A stretch of DNA of 5,476 nt from assembly GCA_902727945.1 (NCBI GenBank), contig CACVAV010000219.1, positions 1 to 5,476 of the forward strand, given 5' to 3'. The DNA is from an uncultured Thiotrichaceae bacterium (GTDB lineage Bacteria > Pseudomonadota > Gammaproteobacteria > Thiotrichales > Thiotrichaceae). The position numbers and the translations under genes are program-made. Position 1 is the stretch's first letter. Every line of letters starts with the position of its first letter. A model generated the notes under the pieces. It was not told where the DNA came from, ran no database searches, and saw nothing but the letters and a program-made list of their open reading frames with translations. Positions 3,989-5,476 of the stretch are shown here, in pieces.

Positions 3989-5476
3989 TCAACTCACCGC
4001 TATTGATGGCTGCCAGTGTGCTAAGATAATGATAAATTCAGCCCCTTCTTCCGTATCACCCAGTTTGATTTCACCCTGATGGGCTTTCAGCAATGAAGAA
4101 ATAATTTCTAACCCCAAACCTGTGCCGCCCGTATTGCGCCGGGTGGTAAAAAAGGGTGTGAAAATCTTATCGCGGTTGGCTTTGGAAATACCTTTACCAT
4201 TATCATGCAAGGTGAGTTGAAACAGGTTTTCATCACTGTCGGCGCTGATGTTCAGCGTATCTGCACCGTGTTGCAGGCTGTTTTCCATTAAATTGTTTAA
4301 CACCGTTTCGAGTGCGTCGGGGGCGATGGCCAGCGATATATCCGGAAGGGTGTCATACCTGACGCTTAGCCCGCGATCCTTGTAACGTGAACGCATACTG
4401 TCCAGTTGTTTTGCCAGTGAGCTGCGTTGATTGCTGGGTTCCAGTGCATCGGCGCGTGCCAGTTCTAATAAGCGCGAGACCAGTTTTTTCAAACGCTGGG
4501 TATCATCCAGTAAGTTACCCATGAAATGATGACGCTTTTCTGCTGGCATGGTGTCGATATGTTCCTGCAATAATTCCAAGGCACCCTGCATTGAGGTCAG
4601 CGGTGTTTTGAATTCATGCGAGACATGGGTAGCGAAACGATTGATGTAATCAGCACGTTCGGTCAGCGTGCGCGACATGCTGGAAAAGCTTTCTGATAGC
4701 TGGGCGACCTCGTGTGAAACGGGGTGTTTAATCGGTTCTATCTGGGTTTGTTCACCTCGGGTAACGCGCTGAATTTGTTCAATCAGCTCGCGGATCGGGC
4801 GGGAAATACTGGAAGATACAAACAGCACTAATAAGATGGCGACCAGCAATAAGGTAATGGTGGCTACATAGATTTTGTTCTGCACCAGATACAGGTGTTT
4901 AATAATATTTTTTGGTGTGCGTGATAAATAAATCACTGCGATCAGCCGGTTGCCTTCAATCACCGGAAAGGCGCTGAACACGCGGATATTGGTGCCACGG
5001 CTGATGGAGTAAAGTGGTGGGGGCGGTTCATCGGAGATCCGTTGACGGATAGTGCTGGCGTACTGGCCGCTTAAAGCCTGCCTGACTTCTTCTACGTGTG
5101 CCAGCGATAAACCGGTTTCTTCCTGTCCGGCGACAACCACACCGTTCATATCCAGAATACGTATACCCGCCAGCATCACAGTTTGTGTATCGCGCATCAC
5201 AGCTGTCATTTCAAAGGCAATGCGCCTACTAAACGGATCAATATTATTGCTGGTCATCCTTGGGGCAGCACGGGGTGATTGAATTTGATTAACCAGATCT
5301 AACCTTGGCGTGATAGGTGTATAACGTGAGTCAGCTTGCTCTTTATTCACATAACTGCGGCGTGAATTGGGCAGCAGCGGTGAGTCATGAATAATATAGC
5401 CGAAGTTATTAATGTCAGGGTGGATGCGCCGCGCATACTGACGGTAGGTGGCGGATAGTACGGCTGACTGTGAAAT
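3989..5476 (-). CDS. Sensor histidine kinase of a two-component system (N-terminus outside window)
   Basis: A minus-strand frame open from the right edge to a TGA at 3989-3991; 495 residues are visible (numbered from the edge). Order: an extracytoplasmic sensor region up to about 200, whose later part (ILDMNGVVVAG, then LSLAHVEEVRQALSGQYAS and VFSAFPVIEGNRLIAVIYLS) resembles the Cache/PDC-like sensors of CreC-type kinases; a membrane helix at about 201-223; HAMP at about 224-276; HisKA with the H-box SHEFKTPLT, phospho-acceptor His287; and a HATPase_c domain with N-box (NNLMENSLQHGA), G1 (DNGKGI), F-box (FTPFF) and G2 (GGTGLGLEI). All boxes look intact, so an active kinase is expected. A GTG at 5350 could be mistaken for the start, but 42 further codons upstream are open and the first membrane helix is missing, so the real start lies beyond 5476. 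The partner response regulator is probably the next gene upstream. Confidence 0.93.
   Translation of the reverse strand: MSQSAVLSATYRQYARRIHPDINNFGYIIHDSPLLPNSRRSYVNKEQADSRYTPITPRLDLVNQIQSPRAAPRMTSNNIDPFSRRIAFEMTAVMRDTQTVMLAGIRILDMNGVVVAGQEETGLSLAHVEEVRQALSGQYASTIRQRISDEPPPPLYSISRGTNIRVFSAFPVIEGNRLIAVIYLSRTPKNIIKHLYLVQNKIYVATITLLLVAILLVLFVSSSISRPIRELIEQIQRVTRGEQTQIEPIKHPVSHEVAQLSESFSSMSRTLTERADYINRFATHVSHEFKTPLTSMQGALELLQEHIDTMPAEKRHHFMGNLLDDTQRLKKLVSRLLELARADALEPSNQRSSLAKQLDSMRSRYKDRGLSVRYDTLPDISLAIAPDALETVLNNLMENSLQHGADTLNISADSDENLFQLTLHDNGKGISKANRDKIFTPFFTTRRNTGGTGLGLEIISSLLKAHQGEIKLGDTEEGAEFIIILAHWQPSIAVS

Noticed and set aside
5052..5282. Plus-strand open frame antisense to the histidine kinase
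   Set aside because: It is a shadow of the kinase sensor domain with no recognisable protein features.

Overview
The window reads as an ordinary chromosomal stretch of a gammaproteobacterium with moderate GC. The L28 and L33 proteins are close to the E. coli proteins over their whole length, and the DUF72 protein closely follows the E. coli YecE pattern as recalled. The species cannot be fixed from the sequence. There are no transposases, integrases, phage genes, CRISPR arrays, rRNAs or tRNAs.

Layout. (1) Positions 1-113 hold the 3' end of an unrecognised plus-strand gene. (2) Two small minus-strand genes follow, probably one transcript read from about 777 down to 134: a DUF4389 membrane protein, then an MTH1187/YkoF-type thiamine-binding protein. 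(3) Divergent from these is yecE (DUF72). (4) The ribosomal protein pair rpmB-rpmG comes next, with a promoter candidate that has a GC-rich discriminator and with a strong intrinsic terminator. A perfect 25-nt inverted repeat lies just before that terminator. (5) A plus-strand gene encodes a membrane-anchored SRPBCC (START/polyketide cyclase fold) protein. Its leader carries two perfect inverted repeats that directly abut. (6) Converging on it from the right is a minus-strand block: a sensor histidine kinase that runs off the right edge, then folB, then folK. folB and folK overlap by one base (TAATG).

Functionally, folB and folK are neighbouring steps of folate synthesis: dihydroneopterin aldolase makes 6-hydroxymethyl-dihydropterin, and HPPK pyrophosphorylates it. 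rpmB-rpmG supply two proteins of the large ribosomal subunit. The histidine kinase has every catalytic box, but its response regulator is not in the window and is expected beyond position 5476. YecE, DUF4389 and the SRPBCC protein have no firm function.

No clearly new multi-gene system is visible. The least explained signals are the paired inverted repeats at 2462-2504 and the extra palindrome at 2324-2348. The stretch also contains two poorly understood small membrane proteins.
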